Source of the DNA: an uncultured Ruminiclostridium sp.
GTDB lineage: Bacteria; Bacillota; Clostridia; Oscillospirales; Ruminococcaceae
Length of the DNA: 64,000 nucleotides
NCBI GenBank assembly: GCA_949878745.1
Contig: CATLBH010000005.1
Span: 21,765-85,764 of the forward strand
Reading direction: 5' to 3'
Part shown: one piece after another, positions 52,134 through 60,733 of the stretch
Position numbering within the stretch: position 1 is the stretch's first letter
How the letters are laid out: each line of letters begins with the position of its first letter
The notes under the pieces: generated by a model
The model's input: the letters and a program-made list of their open reading frames with translations, nothing else
Told to the model about the DNA's origin: nothing
Database searches by the model: none
Made by a program: the position numbers and the translations under genes

Positions 52134-52657
52134 TGCCTTATTTCTTCCTCATTGTCAAACAGTCCTTTTAAAGGACGAATCTCTATTCGTTCATTGTCCG
52201 GGTCAACGCTTATGAGAACCTCCGGTATCGCGGGAAACATCAGCTCTCTTCCGTCTTTGCCCCTGAGAAGATACACGTCGGTGGGACCGTTCTGCATTAT
52301 TTCCTTTACCTCGCCGTAAAGCTCCTTAGTGTCGGCGTCGTAAACGGGGAGTCCCAAGATGTCGGCGATAAACCAGGTATCGTCGGGCAGCTCCGCTTCC
52401 TCCCTATCAAGATAAAGAACACTTCCCACAAGAGGCTGCGCCTTTTCTACCGTGTCAGTGCCTTCTATTTTCATTTTGCACATATCGTTAGCTATGGGAT
52501 AAGCGCTTATTACTTTTACGGGTTTGTGCTCCTTCCCCATATACAGGTCAAAATCGGTGAGCATTTCGCAGCTGTCGCAAAGAACCTGCGCCCGCATTTC
52601 CCCTTTCAGTCCCACCGTTTTGGTTATCCTTGCCGCTTCAAGATAACGTTTTTTCAT
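52130..52657 (-). CDS. rimM: Ribosome maturation factor RimM
   Basis: RimM assists 30S assembly around S19. The 175-aa protein has the N-terminal ARITKTVGLKGEMRAQVL motif and the C-terminal PRC-barrel (DTWFIADILGLPVYDADTKE; EVLISVDPDNERIEIRPLKG). It is upstream of and overlaps trmD by 4 nt. rpsP, which usually precedes it, is not adjacent here; a hydrolase gene lies upstream instead. Confidence 0.95.
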   Translation of the reverse strand: MKKRYLEAARITKTVGLKGEMRAQVLCDSCEMLTDFDLYMGKEHKPVKVISAYPIANDMCKMKIEGTDTVEKAQPLVGSVLYLDREEAELPDDTWFIADILGLPVYDADTKELYGEVKEIMQNGPTDVYLLRGKDGRELMFPAIPEVLISVDPDNERIEIRPLKGLFDNEEEIRQ

Positions 52658-52685
52658 TTTGTCCGCCTTTCCGCTTAAGGTGAAT

Positions 52686-53645
52686 TTATTTGCTTATATG
52701 CTTATCTATATCCGTTACTGATAAACGGAATTTCAGCACCTTTTCCGTCCACTGCAAAATATCCTCGTAAACCTCCTGCCTGTTGATCTCGTTGATAAGC
52801 TCGTGCCGCGCGTCAATGTACATTCTGACGGTAACGTTCTTCATTCCCGCCTTTTTGAGTCTTCCGTACACTTTTCTTACGCCCTTTCCGAAATCGCCTA
52901 TGGGATCCTCTTCGCCACTCATCAGCATAACGGGCAGATCTTTGGGGAGCGAATACGACCATTCTCTTTTGGAAACCTCGGACAACAGTCTTACCAAATC
53001 GCGGTAGGCTCCAGAGGTGAAGGCGAAATTCCCCAAAGGATCGGTTTTATAATACTCGATTTTTTCCTTGTCGCGGGTTATCCAGTCCAATTCGCTGCTC
53101 TTGTCGCTGACCCGTCTTGTGAGAAAATGGTAGAACATCCATTGACCCTGATCCAAATGCGTCTTTGTCCCCGTGACGTTTTCCAAAAGCCTAACGGCGG
53201 CTCCCGCCGCTCCGTCTGGCACCCCGCTGCCCGTTCCCATATAAAGAGCCGCGCTTACGGATTCCGGATACCATGAAGTATAGAGCCTGGCAATAAAGCT
53301 TCCCATACTGTGCCCGAAAAGAATGACGGGGGTATCGGGGTATTTTTCTTTTATAATATCCGTCATTCTCTTTTCGTCCCGCACCAGAAAGCGCCAGCCG
53401 TTGTATTCCGAGAAAAAGCCCTTGTCCTCTTCGGTAACGGCGGTGCGCCCGTGTCCTAAATGATCGTCTCCCGCCACCGCGTAGCCGTTATTGGACATAA
53501 AACCCGAAAACTCGGCGTAACGGCCGAAGTATTCGCACATTCCGTGAACCACCTGTATAACTGCCTTGGGCTTTTCACCGCCCGTTGGTTCTATTATTTC
53601 ATAATGTATCTGTTTGGTTCCTTCCGAGGATAAGAAGTTAGGCAT
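52686..53645 (-). CDS. Alpha/beta hydrolase (lysophospholipase/monoacylglycerol lipase type)
   Basis: The 319-aa protein has the serine-hydrolase elbow GHSMGSF near residue 113. It also has the family start VIQVVHGMCEYFGRYAEFSG with GDDHLGHGRT. The likely catalytic Asp is in MSGEEDPIGDFG and the His in DARHELINE. No signal peptide is present, so it is cytoplasmic. It overlaps the disrupted YjbR/MmcQ gene by 8 nt, indicating an operon. Confidence 0.9.
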   Translation of the reverse strand: MPNFLSSEGTKQIHYEIIEPTGGEKPKAVIQVVHGMCEYFGRYAEFSGFMSNNGYAVAGDDHLGHGRTAVTEEDKGFFSEYNGWRFLVRDEKRMTDIIKEKYPDTPVILFGHSMGSFIARLYTSWYPESVSAALYMGTGSGVPDGAAGAAVRLLENVTGTKTHLDQGQWMFYHFLTRRVSDKSSELDWITRDKEKIEYYKTDPLGNFAFTSGAYRDLVRLLSEVSKREWSYSLPKDLPVMLMSGEEDPIGDFGKGVRKVYGRLKKAGMKNVTVRMYIDARHELINEINRQEVYEDILQWTEKVLKFRLSVTDIDKHISK

Positions 53646-54084
53646 GTTTTTTCTCCTTTCTTACGTTTCCGTTTGCGTTTCCGCTTATCTCGCTATAGCT
53701 CTTGTCTATAAATTCAAAAACGGTGTCCGTATCTACCGTACCGTCCAGCAGAATTGTGAGCCGGTTGTTTTTGTTCATATGATATCCGTGAAAAAAGCCG
53801 TCGGAGCGCGTCATAAAGTCTACTAACAGCGGCTCGCACTTGACGTTGAGTATAAATACACCGTCATAGCTTTCAAGTCCCAACTTGCTTTTGGAAACCT
53901 TCATCACAACCGCGTACAATTTACCGTTTCTGTGTCTTATACTAATCTTTGGTCAGATTATAGACAAAAAATGTTGACCAAAGATTAGTATTAAAACTGC
54001 GCTTTCCGGAGAATTTTCCCACAGATATTCGGGAGCGGTGCCGAATTGGGTTTTTACGTAGTCGAAAACAAGGTCTTTAAACAT
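53638..54084 (-). pseudogene. YjbR/MmcQ-family gene split by a miniature element
   Basis: The start ATG at 54084 has GAGGAGGAA upstream and opens MFKDLVFDYVKTQFGTAPEY with WENSPESAVL. A 54-bp insertion then introduces an in-frame TGA. Downstream, RHRNGKLYAVVMKVSKSKLG and LLVDFMTRSDGFFHGYHMNK continue the family to 53638. Removing the element and one TTA gives an uninterrupted reading AVLRHRNGKLYAVV. The family folds as a CyaY-like DNA-binding-type domain without a firm role. The track reports only the two halves as unrelated ORFs. Confidence 0.85.
53940..53990. repeat. Single-hairpin miniature element, family C type (51 bp)
   Basis: The stem TACTAATCTTTGGTCA / TGACCAAAGATTAGTA shares the TACTAATC terminus with the two-hairpin elements but lacks linker and second hairpin. 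TTA flanks at 53937-53939 and 53991-53993. It interrupts the YjbR/MmcQ gene. Confidence 0.85.
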
Positions 54085-54088
54085 ATCC

Positions 54089-54970
54089 CTATTCCTCCTC
54101 AATCCCCAGCCTCTCCAGAATAGTGGTCTTTGAGCTGTCCGAAAGTACGAAAATGCCGTCCGCCGTATCTCCGTAGGGGATATAGTACTGTCCGGGGTTA
54201 TTGCTCTCGGTGCTGGTGAACAGAAAAGCCTGCTGTCTTTTTGTATAATCCTCAAGGGTAAGGTCGGTGTCGGCGGTGTTTATCAGTTTTGTGTAATAGC
54301 TTTGTATAACCGTCGCCGCAAGGCCCCTCAGATTGCTGTTGACCACGGAAACCGCGGTGGAGCCGCCCACCTGGCTCTGATAATCCTCGCCGTAGGAGGG
54401 ATTGTCATAGTTTAAGTACACGTAAAGGTCGTTGCCGTTCATGGAATGCATTCCCGTTTCAAACAAAATGCTGCCGTCGGGGTTTATAACATCGTAGGCG
54501 CAGTTTATATTTACCTTTCCTATGGCGTCCGTCATGGAAACGAAGCTTTCGCGGTCAAGCTTAACATATCTGTCGCATTTTACGCCCACCGCACCCTCGA
54601 TGGCGTAAAGCACCGACTGAATTCCCCCCTCGGAATAAAATTCGTCAAGGGTCTTTTGATTATATCCCACCTGTCCTCTTAAATCCGCTCGGATAGGTAT
54701 ACAAATTACCGCTTCCTCCGCGGGCTGATAGCTCACTATCATATATCTTGTGGGGTTGGCCGCTTTTTCGTTGGAGAGCATAAACAAAACCGTGATATTG
54801 TTTGAAGCGTCCGGCACGTCGCTGGTTATCCCGCTTCGGTTTATCTCCCCCTTGGGCACGAAAATGGAATCCCAGATAAGGGAAAGCCCCATCGCCGCAA
54901 GGACGGCCGTCAATATAAAGGTTATAGCATAAATATACCAATTGCTTTTTCTTCTCTTTCTTACCGCCAT
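54089..54970 (-). CDS. LytR-CpsA-Psr (LCP)-like membrane protein
   Basis: The 293-aa protein has an N-terminal membrane anchor (WYIYAITFILTAVLAAMGLS). An extracellular domain resembling LCP phosphotransferases follows: NITVLFMLSNEK, CIPIRADL (in place of the usual IPRDT), CDRYVKLDRESFVSMTDAIG and GMHSMNGNDLYVYLNY. LCP proteins attach teichoic acid or polysaccharide to peptidoglycan. Several Arg/Asp ligand positions look altered, so it may be a divergent or inactive member. The YjbR gene starts 4 nt after its stop. Confidence 0.75.
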   Translation of the reverse strand: MAVRKRRKSNWYIYAITFILTAVLAAMGLSLIWDSIFVPKGEINRSGITSDVPDASNNITVLFMLSNEKAANPTRYMIVSYQPAEEAVICIPIRADLRGQVGYNQKTLDEFYSEGGIQSVLYAIEGAVGVKCDRYVKLDRESFVSMTDAIGKVNINCAYDVINPDGSILFETGMHSMNGNDLYVYLNYDNPSYGEDYQSQVGGSTAVSVVNSNLRGLAATVIQSYYTKLINTADTDLTLEDYTKRQQAFLFTSTESNNPGQYYIPYGDTADGIFVLSDSSKTTILERLGIEEE

Positions 54971-55032
54971 CTTAAATTGCCTCTCCTTTTGGACTTGTAA
55001 TTTTAAGGGAATTGATGTATAATTGATATTTA

Positions 55033-55196
55033 GGGAACCGCTGATTAAATCGGTGTGTGCATATTGCGCGGCAGATTTTTCGTCAGATTATACAAATTCG
55101 ACGCAGGCGGGCTAGCGCCCGTCAAGGAGAAGTTGTGCAATCTGACGGAAAATATGCAAGCAAGATGTGCGCATCCGATTTAATCAGTGGTTCCTT
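55033..55196. repeat. Palindromic miniature element, family B copy 2 (164 bp)
   Basis: Termini GGGAACCGCTGATTAAAT and GGAACCACTGATTAAAT are inverted. TTA flanks at 55030-55032 and 55197-55199. The interior is an imperfect palindrome (CGTCAGATT / AATCTGACG; GGCGGGC / GCCCGTC) without an ORF. It lies between the LCP-like gene and alr, which diverge. It shares ends with the 89-bp copy beside flhA. Confidence 0.8.
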
Positions 55197-55318
55197 AGAA
55201 CCTGAAAAATAACAGGCGCAGCAGGAATAATTTTCAAGACTATACGATATTATTTTACCACATATTTAAAAGAAATACAAGTCAAATGCTAAAATATACG
55301 GAAGGAAAACACGAAAAA

Positions 55319-56491
55319 ATGAACAAGGGTATAAATCTTAAAATAAACGAAGACAAAGCCTTTGACCGACGCTGTTGGGCGGAGATCGATCTTGACAGGC
55401 TGGGTTTTAATCTTGACAGCATAAAAAGACAATGTCCCGACAAAGAGCCCATTATGGTGGTTAAGGCCAACGCCTACGGCCATTCCGACGTGATCTGCGT
55501 TAAGGAATACTATCGGCTGGGCGAAAGGCGTTTTGCCGTTTCAAACCTTCACGAGGCGGAGAGACTAAGAAAGATAATTGGAGACGAAAGCTGCTTTTTA
55601 CTGGTTTTCGGATACATAGAGGAAAGCCGTTTCGAAGATATTTTAAAGCTTAATCTTACCGTTTCCTTGGGCAGCGTGGAGTTCGCCCATAGGCTCAGCG
55701 GGTTCGCCGAAAAAAAGGGGGTAAGGATAAAGGCGAATATTGCCGTGGATACTGGAATGTCGAGAGTGGGAGTGCGCACGGCAGAGGAGATAGAGGACAT
55801 AATGAAGCTGGGCGGGCTTGAGGTGACGGGCTTTTATTTTCACTTTGCCGTGGCGGATATGCCGGAAGAGGAGCACAAGAGGTTTACACAAAATCAGTAT
55901 GACAAATTCCTTTCTCTTACCGAAAAATACAATCTTCCCTTTCATTGTCTCAACAGCGGGGGGATAGCCTTTTATCCTGGGCTCGGCGGCGAAATGATGA
56001 GGCCGGGGCTGATTTTATTCGGCGTGAGCGCAAATCCGAATGTGGAGAGCGCTTTGGAATTAAAGCAGGTGATGACTCTGAAAAGCGTAATCGATCAGAT
56101 AAAGATTATACCCAAAGGCACCGACATAGGCTACGGAAGAACCTATACCGCCGATAGGGATCAAATTATCGCTTTGGTGCCCGTAGGATACGCGGACGGG
56201 TATTCGAGAAAGCTGTCCAACAAGGGTATCGTGGAGGTTAACGGAGTTCTTTGCCCCGTTAGGGGAAGAATTTGTATGGATCAGATGATGGTCGACGTCA
56301 CGGAGGCGGGCGCCAAAGTAGGCGACGAAGTGGTGCTTTTCGGGGACAGATTCAAAGAGACCTCTCTGGATTACGCGGCGGGGCTTATAGGGGAAACCAT
56401 TACGCATGAGCTTATCTGCGGGGTCTCGGCAAGGGTGCCGAGGGTGGCGGTAAGAAACGGTGAGGTGGTTGAAGTGGTTTGCGAAAGATGA
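55319..56491 (+). CDS. alr: Alanine racemase
   Basis: Alr makes D-alanine for peptidoglycan using PLP. The PLP lysine is K49 in IMVVKANAYGHS. The catalytic-Tyr region reads GYGRTYTADRDQIIALVPVG, and the C-terminal RICMDQMMVDVTEAG motif is present. The ATG at 55319 (390 aa) is preferred because AGGA lies upstream; the track ATG at 55286 lacks a ribosome site. A family B element sits in its upstream region. Confidence 0.95.
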   Translation: MNKGINLKINEDKAFDRRCWAEIDLDRLGFNLDSIKRQCPDKEPIMVVKANAYGHSDVICVKEYYRLGERRFAVSNLHEAERLRKIIGDESCFLLVFGYIEESRFEDILKLNLTVSLGSVEFAHRLSGFAEKKGVRIKANIAVDTGMSRVGVRTAEEIEDIMKLGGLEVTGFYFHFAVADMPEEEHKRFTQNQYDKFLSLTEKYNLPFHCLNSGGIAFYPGLGGEMMRPGLILFGVSANPNVESALELKQVMTLKSVIDQIKIIPKGTDIGYGRTYTADRDQIIALVPVGYADGYSRKLSNKGIVEVNGVLCPVRGRICMDQMMVDVTEAGAKVGDEVVLFGDRFKETSLDYAAGLIGETITHELICGVSARVPRVAVRNGEVVEVVCER

Positions 56492-56542
56492 CTTTTTGTT
56501 TATTCTGCACTAAAATTATTTTTAAATTTGTTACATAATGGG

Positions 56543-56571
56543 TTGACTTTTAACTTAATAAAGATTATAAT
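56543..56571 (+). promoter_or_regulatory. Promoter of the surface protein gene
   Basis: TTGACT, a 17-nt spacer and TATAAT lie 66 nt before the ATG at 56638, followed by a perfect AGGAGGAAG ribosome site. The combination predicts strong expression. Confidence 0.8.
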
Positions 56572-56637
56572 TTTTTCATAGGCAAACTATTCATTTATGC
56601 CTAAATTTACGACCCAACAAATGAGGAGGAAGAATTT

Positions 56638-57396
56638 ATGAATTTTAAAAAGACTATTGCCACGGCCGCCGTTTCCGCTTTGGCAGTAACCGCTTTCGCA
56701 GTAAGCGCAAGCGCCGAGACCGCCGGCCTTATTTACCAGACCAACGCGTGGACTTTCCGCAACAATATCACTCAGAGCCAGGCTAAATGGTGGGATCCCG
56801 ATTTCGGCGACGCGATGGAGTATGAAACATGGATCGTAAACGACGTGGAGATTACCGCTGACGGTACATATACCGTTTCTTTTGAAAAGAACGTTATGGA
56901 AGACTGCAAGGACGGTCCCGAGCAGTTCTGGAACTTCCTTAAGCTTCAGACAAACATTTCCAAGGAAGCATATCCCAACGTACAGATCACCATCGACAGT
57001 CTCAAGATCGACGGCAAGGAGATCGAGGCGGCCAAGAGCGCCAAGCAGAGCAACGACAAGGTGCTTTCCGACGATCACTCCGACATTCCCACCGTCAATA
57101 CCGTAAACGACGGCTATCTTGTAGGCTTCTACAATGCATGGAACGCCGAAGAAACCGTTATCGCCTCCGAGGATTTCGGCGGCAAGGTTGAGTGCACATT
57201 CACTATTACCGGCTTTAAGTCCGGCGATTCCGCCGCTCCCGCCGAGGAAGCTACACAGGCTCCCGCAGGCAACGCCAACACAGGCGCCGCTGCCGATAAG
57301 AACAACGCGGATACCGGTGTTGAAGGCGTAGCCGCCGTTGCGGGCATCGCTATCATTGCCGCCGGCGCTATCGTTATTGCCAAGAAGAGAAAGTAA
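56638..57396 (+). CDS. Secreted surface protein with sortase-like C-terminus
   Basis: The 252-aa protein has a signal peptide (MNFKKTIATAAVSALAVTAF to SASAE). A beta-rich domain spans about residues 28-195 (NDVEITADGTYTVSFEKNVM; LVGFYNAWNAEETVIASEDF). An Ala/Asn/Gly linker follows, then NADTG with a hydrophobic helix (VAAVAGIAIIAAGAIVIA) and a KKRK tail. That layout is a sorting signal of the NPxTG-like type seen in Ruminococcaceae, with Asp-Thr-Gly retained. The ligand is unknown. Strong promoter and codon use suggest an abundant protein. Confidence 0.8.
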   Translation: MNFKKTIATAAVSALAVTAFAVSASAETAGLIYQTNAWTFRNNITQSQAKWWDPDFGDAMEYETWIVNDVEITADGTYTVSFEKNVMEDCKDGPEQFWNFLKLQTNISKEAYPNVQITIDSLKIDGKEIEAAKSAKQSNDKVLSDDHSDIPTVNTVNDGYLVGFYNAWNAEETVIASEDFGGKVECTFTITGFKSGDSAAPAEEATQAPAGNANTGAAADKNNADTGVEGVAAVAGIAIIAAGAIVIAKKRK

Positions 57397-57482
57397 TAAA
57401 GGCTGAAAATACGTGTTCGTTTAAAAAATCCCCTACCGGGTTTGCGTGGTATCGCTAACGAAGAATTAAGATTTATGTACCA

Positions 57483-57505
57483 CCCGCAAGGAATGACCTT
57501 GCGGG
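57483..57505 (+). terminator. Terminator after the surface protein gene
   Basis: The stem CCCGCAAGG / CCTTGCGGG is followed by ATTGGTGTTTTT. It also lies just beyond the 3' end of the serine recombinase and could mark the boundary of the mobile region. Confidence 0.6.
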
Positions 57506-57515
57506 ATTGGTGTTT

Positions 57516-59149
57516 TTATGCGGATTTCCCGAGTTCTTCCGCCATGAATGCCTTATCGCATTCAAATGTGTAATGGATTACAATCGTATTCCCGCAGGTT
57601 CGCGAATACTTTTCGGGCTTCTCGAACACTTCAATCCTGCGGATAAACACTCGCAGCAGCTCGGCTGTAAGCTTTGGCATTTCAATGTATTCCCGCGCTT
57701 GCTCTATGAATTTCCGGATATATTGCTCCTGCAGGTCAAGCTCGGCTGCTTTTCTTTCAAGTTCGGCAAGCTTTTCATGAAGTTCGTTCTGCTCGGATTC
57801 ATATCCTGCCGCGAGACTGTCATAGCGTTCGGGAGTAATTCTGCCGATTGCTCTGTCCTCACATAAACAGCGGATCGTGTTGTCGATCTGAGTGATTCGG
57901 GTTTCGATCTGCTTACGTTCTTGCTCGGCGGACCTGCCGAATTTCTTTGCCTCGATTATTCCGTTTTGCGCTGCCATTTCATAGAATTCCTCGGCATTTT
58001 CTCTTGCATAAGCAGTCATCTCCTTGAGGTTTTCAAGAACGATTCTGTCGAGAACACTCTCGCGAATGTAGTGTGAGGTGCAGTCTGTCGTTCTTCTTTG
58101 GTAGCCGCCGCACATAAAATTGTTTTTTGCGGAGTCAATGTTTTTTCCGCGGTGCAGATAGAGCCTTGAGCCGCACTCCCCGCAGTACAGAATGCCCGCG
58201 TATTTGTCGATTTCGCCCTGCTTGTCGGGGCGTTTTCTTCCCTCAAAGTGCTTTTGAACAAGGTCGAAGGTTTTTCGGTCTATGATTGCCTCGTGGGTGT
58301 CGGGAAATATCAAGATATTCTCCGGTGCGTTCTTAATACGCTTTTTCAGCTTGTTGGATTTTGAGAACGTCTTGAAATTGACCGTGTCGCCGCAGTATAC
58401 TTGATTGGAAAGCATTTTTCGAACCGTTGTCTGCGCCCAATGATAAGGTCTGCTCATATCGGGATTTGCGGAGCGGTTTCCGTCGCGCTGAAACGCATAA
58501 ACTCCGGGCGATACGATTTTGTCGGCGGTAAGCCTGTCGCAGATTTTCATAATTCCGAGCCCGCTTGCGTAGGCTTCAAAAATTCGTCTGACGATCGGAG
58601 CGGTTTCGGGATTGGGAACGATCTGTTTCGGATTGGCGGGGTCTTTCATATATCCGTATGGAATTGCGGTACCGACGCGCTCTCCGCGTTCGCCTTTCGC
58701 CCGCTGAACCGCACGGATTTTCTTGCTCGTATCGCGGGCATATAAATCGTTGAAGTAATTTTTTATCCCCGCAAAATCATTCACACCGTTGATCGAATCC
58801 ACTCCATCGTTGACGGCAATGAACCTTACATCATACTGCGGGAACGTAATTTCCATGAGCAGACCCGTCTGAAGATAGTCCCTTCCAAGACGTGACTGGT
58901 CTTTCACAATCACGGTCGAAATGCGCTCGTTTTCAACGTCGTTCATCATCTCCTTGTAAGCAGGACGCTCAGTGTTTGCTCCCGAATAGCCGTCGTCAAC
59001 ATAAAACTTGCAGTTCAGAAACCCATGTTCGTCAGCATATTTTTGGAGAATCAGCTTTTGATTCTCTATGGACAAGCTCTCACCCTCACGCATATCCTCC
59101 TGCGAAAGCCGGCAGTAGAGCGCCGTAATTTTTTGGTTTGTGTACTCAT
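57516..59149 (-). pseudogene. Large serine recombinase (TnpX type) with N-terminal frameshift
   Basis: The track ORF (57516-59093) has the recombinase domain, a zinc ribbon (YCGECGSRLYLH...CGGYQRRTTDC), a coiled coil and a DUF4368-like end (FIRRIEVFEKPEKYSRTCGN). It lacks the catalytic-serine segment. That segment, ITALYCRLSQED, lies upstream in another frame. A well-placed ATG at 59149 (after AAAGGAG) opens MSTQTKK and would join it if the A6 run at 59129-59134 were A7. A one-base homopolymer loss therefore disables the gene as read. Confidence 0.85.
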
Positions 59150-59190
59150 AAGTACTCCTTTCCGAGCCGCTTAGTCAGCTCTGTACAATC

Positions 59191-59242
59191 AAACCGAATA
59201 GGATTTCACAGACATTATACCACTATTCGGTTTGAAAGTCCA
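59191..59242 (-). promoter_or_regulatory. Promoter with inverted-repeat operator upstream of the recombinase
   Basis: On the minus strand TGGACT, a 17-nt spacer and TATAAT precede the recombinase start. An 11-bp perfect inverted repeat, AAACCGAATAG / CTATTCGGTTT (59191-59201 and 59223-59233), brackets the -10 box. It looks like a repressor operator for the mobile element. The ribbon-helix-helix protein at 59415 is a candidate ligand. Confidence 0.65.
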
Positions 59243-59251
59243 GTGGTTTTT

Positions 59252-59428
59252 TTACTTTCCGTTGATTAAATATTTCAGGATGTCCTTGACCTTTTTCGGA
59301 ATGTCTTCCGTATGATGCGGGGTGACGCTCATCACATTGTAGCGTATCCCGTCCACAACAACGGGACTAAGTTTGTACAGATGCCGCCTCCGATAGGCGT
59401 AGTTTTTAATGTTTTCAAGCATTTTCAT
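59252..59428 (-). CDS. TnpW-like transposon protein
   Basis: ATG 59428 gives 58 aa (MKMLENIKNYAYRRRHLYKL...), with GGAGGAT upstream, and overlaps the end of the upstream gene by 14 nt. The pattern YKLSPVVVDGIRYNVMSV and KVKDILKYLI resembles the small TnpW proteins encoded beside TnpX-type recombinases. Its function is unknown. The track start (59455) lies inside the neighbouring gene. Confidence 0.65.
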   Translation of the reverse strand: MKMLENIKNYAYRRRHLYKLSPVVVDGIRYNVMSVTPHHTEDIPKKVKDILKYLINGK

Positions 59429-59849
59429 AGTCAATATCCTCCTCATGATTTTCAAAACCCTCTCGTTGATTTCGTGAAATCAAGTCGTCAAGATTGATCT
59501 TTCCGCGCGTTCTTCGGACGTTTCTGATTGCCTCTTTGCGGTATTTCTCAACAATTTCCGGCGGAATATTTATCAACTTCGACAAGATCATAATGATCAT
59601 TTCCACCTCAACAGCGTACCGAAATAGCCCCTTTGAGATTTTCGTAACGCCCGCCTCGCTGCCCTTGACGATCTCTCCGGCAAGTTCCTGTGCGATAATA
59701 TTTTTCTGTCTGCCAAGTTTCAAGTCGGAGACATATTTTTGAATTGCCGTTGCAATAAATTCAGAACGTGACCTTGAATGCCTCGTTGAATATATGTCGC
59801 ATAACCGTAATGTTTCATCATCTAAGCTAATCCCGATTTTATTTGCCAT
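59415..59849 (-). CDS. Ribbon-helix-helix protein of the mobile element
   Basis: ATG 59849 (144 aa) is chosen because AGAGG precedes it. The track start at 59990 adds an unlike 47-residue leader. The N-terminus MANKIGISLDDETLRLCDIY and SRSRSEFIATAIQKYVSDLK is a CopG-like DNA-binding fold. The C-terminal half is helical (MIIMILSKLINIPPEIVEKY). Such genes accompany recombinases in clostridial integrative elements, where they regulate or assist DNA processing. Confidence 0.75.
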   Translation of the reverse strand: MANKIGISLDDETLRLCDIYSTRHSRSRSEFIATAIQKYVSDLKLGRQKNIIAQELAGEIVKGSEAGVTKISKGLFRYAVEVEMIIMILSKLINIPPEIVEKYRKEAIRNVRRTRGKINLDDLISRNQREGFENHEEDIDYENA

Positions 59850-60232
59850 TAAACCTCTCTTTCCTGCGGTATGACCTTTTTGTGTCGCCGCATTTCCCTT
59901 TACTGTCGCATTTGTTGAATTTTTTCTTTCAAAGTGACACCTATGTTTCATACTTTTGCTTATCTTGACATCAAACTTCACCTCCCACAAATGGCTCTAC
60001 AATGCGGTCGGCTTTGCCGTCCGCTGTGCCCGCGACACCGTCGCTTTAACCTGCATCGGAATCATAGCCCCAATATATGCCCGAATCAACCGTGAAATAT
60101 GGGTAACTTCATCTTGCATTTTACTCTGAATTTGCCCTGCTCAAACTCGCGCAGAAACGGCTCAAATTTCGCTCAGAATCTGCTCGGCGGGCGGTTACCC
60201 TACTCGGCGAGAAAAATCTCACAAACCGTCCG
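59850..60232. other. Gap in the decayed mobile element
   Basis: No gene is supported in these ~380 bp. On the minus strand a 40-codon ORF (MQDEVTHISRLIRAYIGAMI...) near 60119-59997 has no clear ribosome site and no recognised domain. GC content is higher than in the region downstream. Confidence 0.4.
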
Positions 60233-60730
60233 TCAATCGGCGGAAAACGCGGGAACGATGATTCCGTCCTTGGCAAGACTTCTTCTCATCATTTCCGCCG
60301 CCATAGCTATGAGCGCTTCGCCTTGCGTTTGCTTAACAGGGACAGCAGGGACGGCTTTTTCTTCGCTCGGTAATTCAGCATCCTCAACCTCAATCAAGCT
60401 GTAATTAACATTCGTAACATTTTGAGGGTCGGCAGGGACAGCATTTTCCGTACACAATTTTTTACCGCCACTGCTGTCCCTGTCCGCAGCATAGCTGATA
60501 AAAATCTTGCGTGTGCCGTTGCTTTTTGTTTTGCCATAATCAATTCCAAGCGAACGGATTTCATCATCGTGCTGGAGCAGATCGCGGTATAGCCAGTTTT
60601 ATTTATATCAGTATTATTAGGGGCGGAAATTCCGTACTCTTGACTGCTGGTTTTCAGGGGTGCAGACTGCGGTTTTTCAGCAGTCTTGACTGCGGCACTG
60701 TCAAGCGGTCTTGACTGCGGCACTGTCAAG
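60233..60730 (-). pseudogene. Out-of-frame downstream part of the repA region
   Basis: Two successive frames continue from repA. One reads EKPQSAPLKTSSQEYGISAP and NNTDINKT, the expected linker of RepA_N proteins. From about 60600 another reads RDLLQHDDEIRSLGIDYGKT and ends EMMRRSLAKDGIIVPAFSAD at 60233. The first shift is explained by a 25-bp tandem duplication. The second is unexplained. Confidence 0.65.
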
Positions 60731-60733
60731 CGG
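60684..60733. repeat. Perfect 25-bp tandem duplication inside repA
   Basis: TCTTGACTGCGGCACTGTCA plus AGCGG occurs at 60684-60708 and again at 60709-60733 with no mismatch. Because 25 is not a multiple of 3, it shifts the repA frame. With one copy, the RepA reading runs on into the SAPLKTSSQEYG linker. Confidence 0.95.

Noticed and set aside
53953-54255. 100-aa minus ORF
   Set aside because: Its start lies in another frame of the LCP-like gene; only the last part is the real 5' half of the split YjbR/MmcQ gene.
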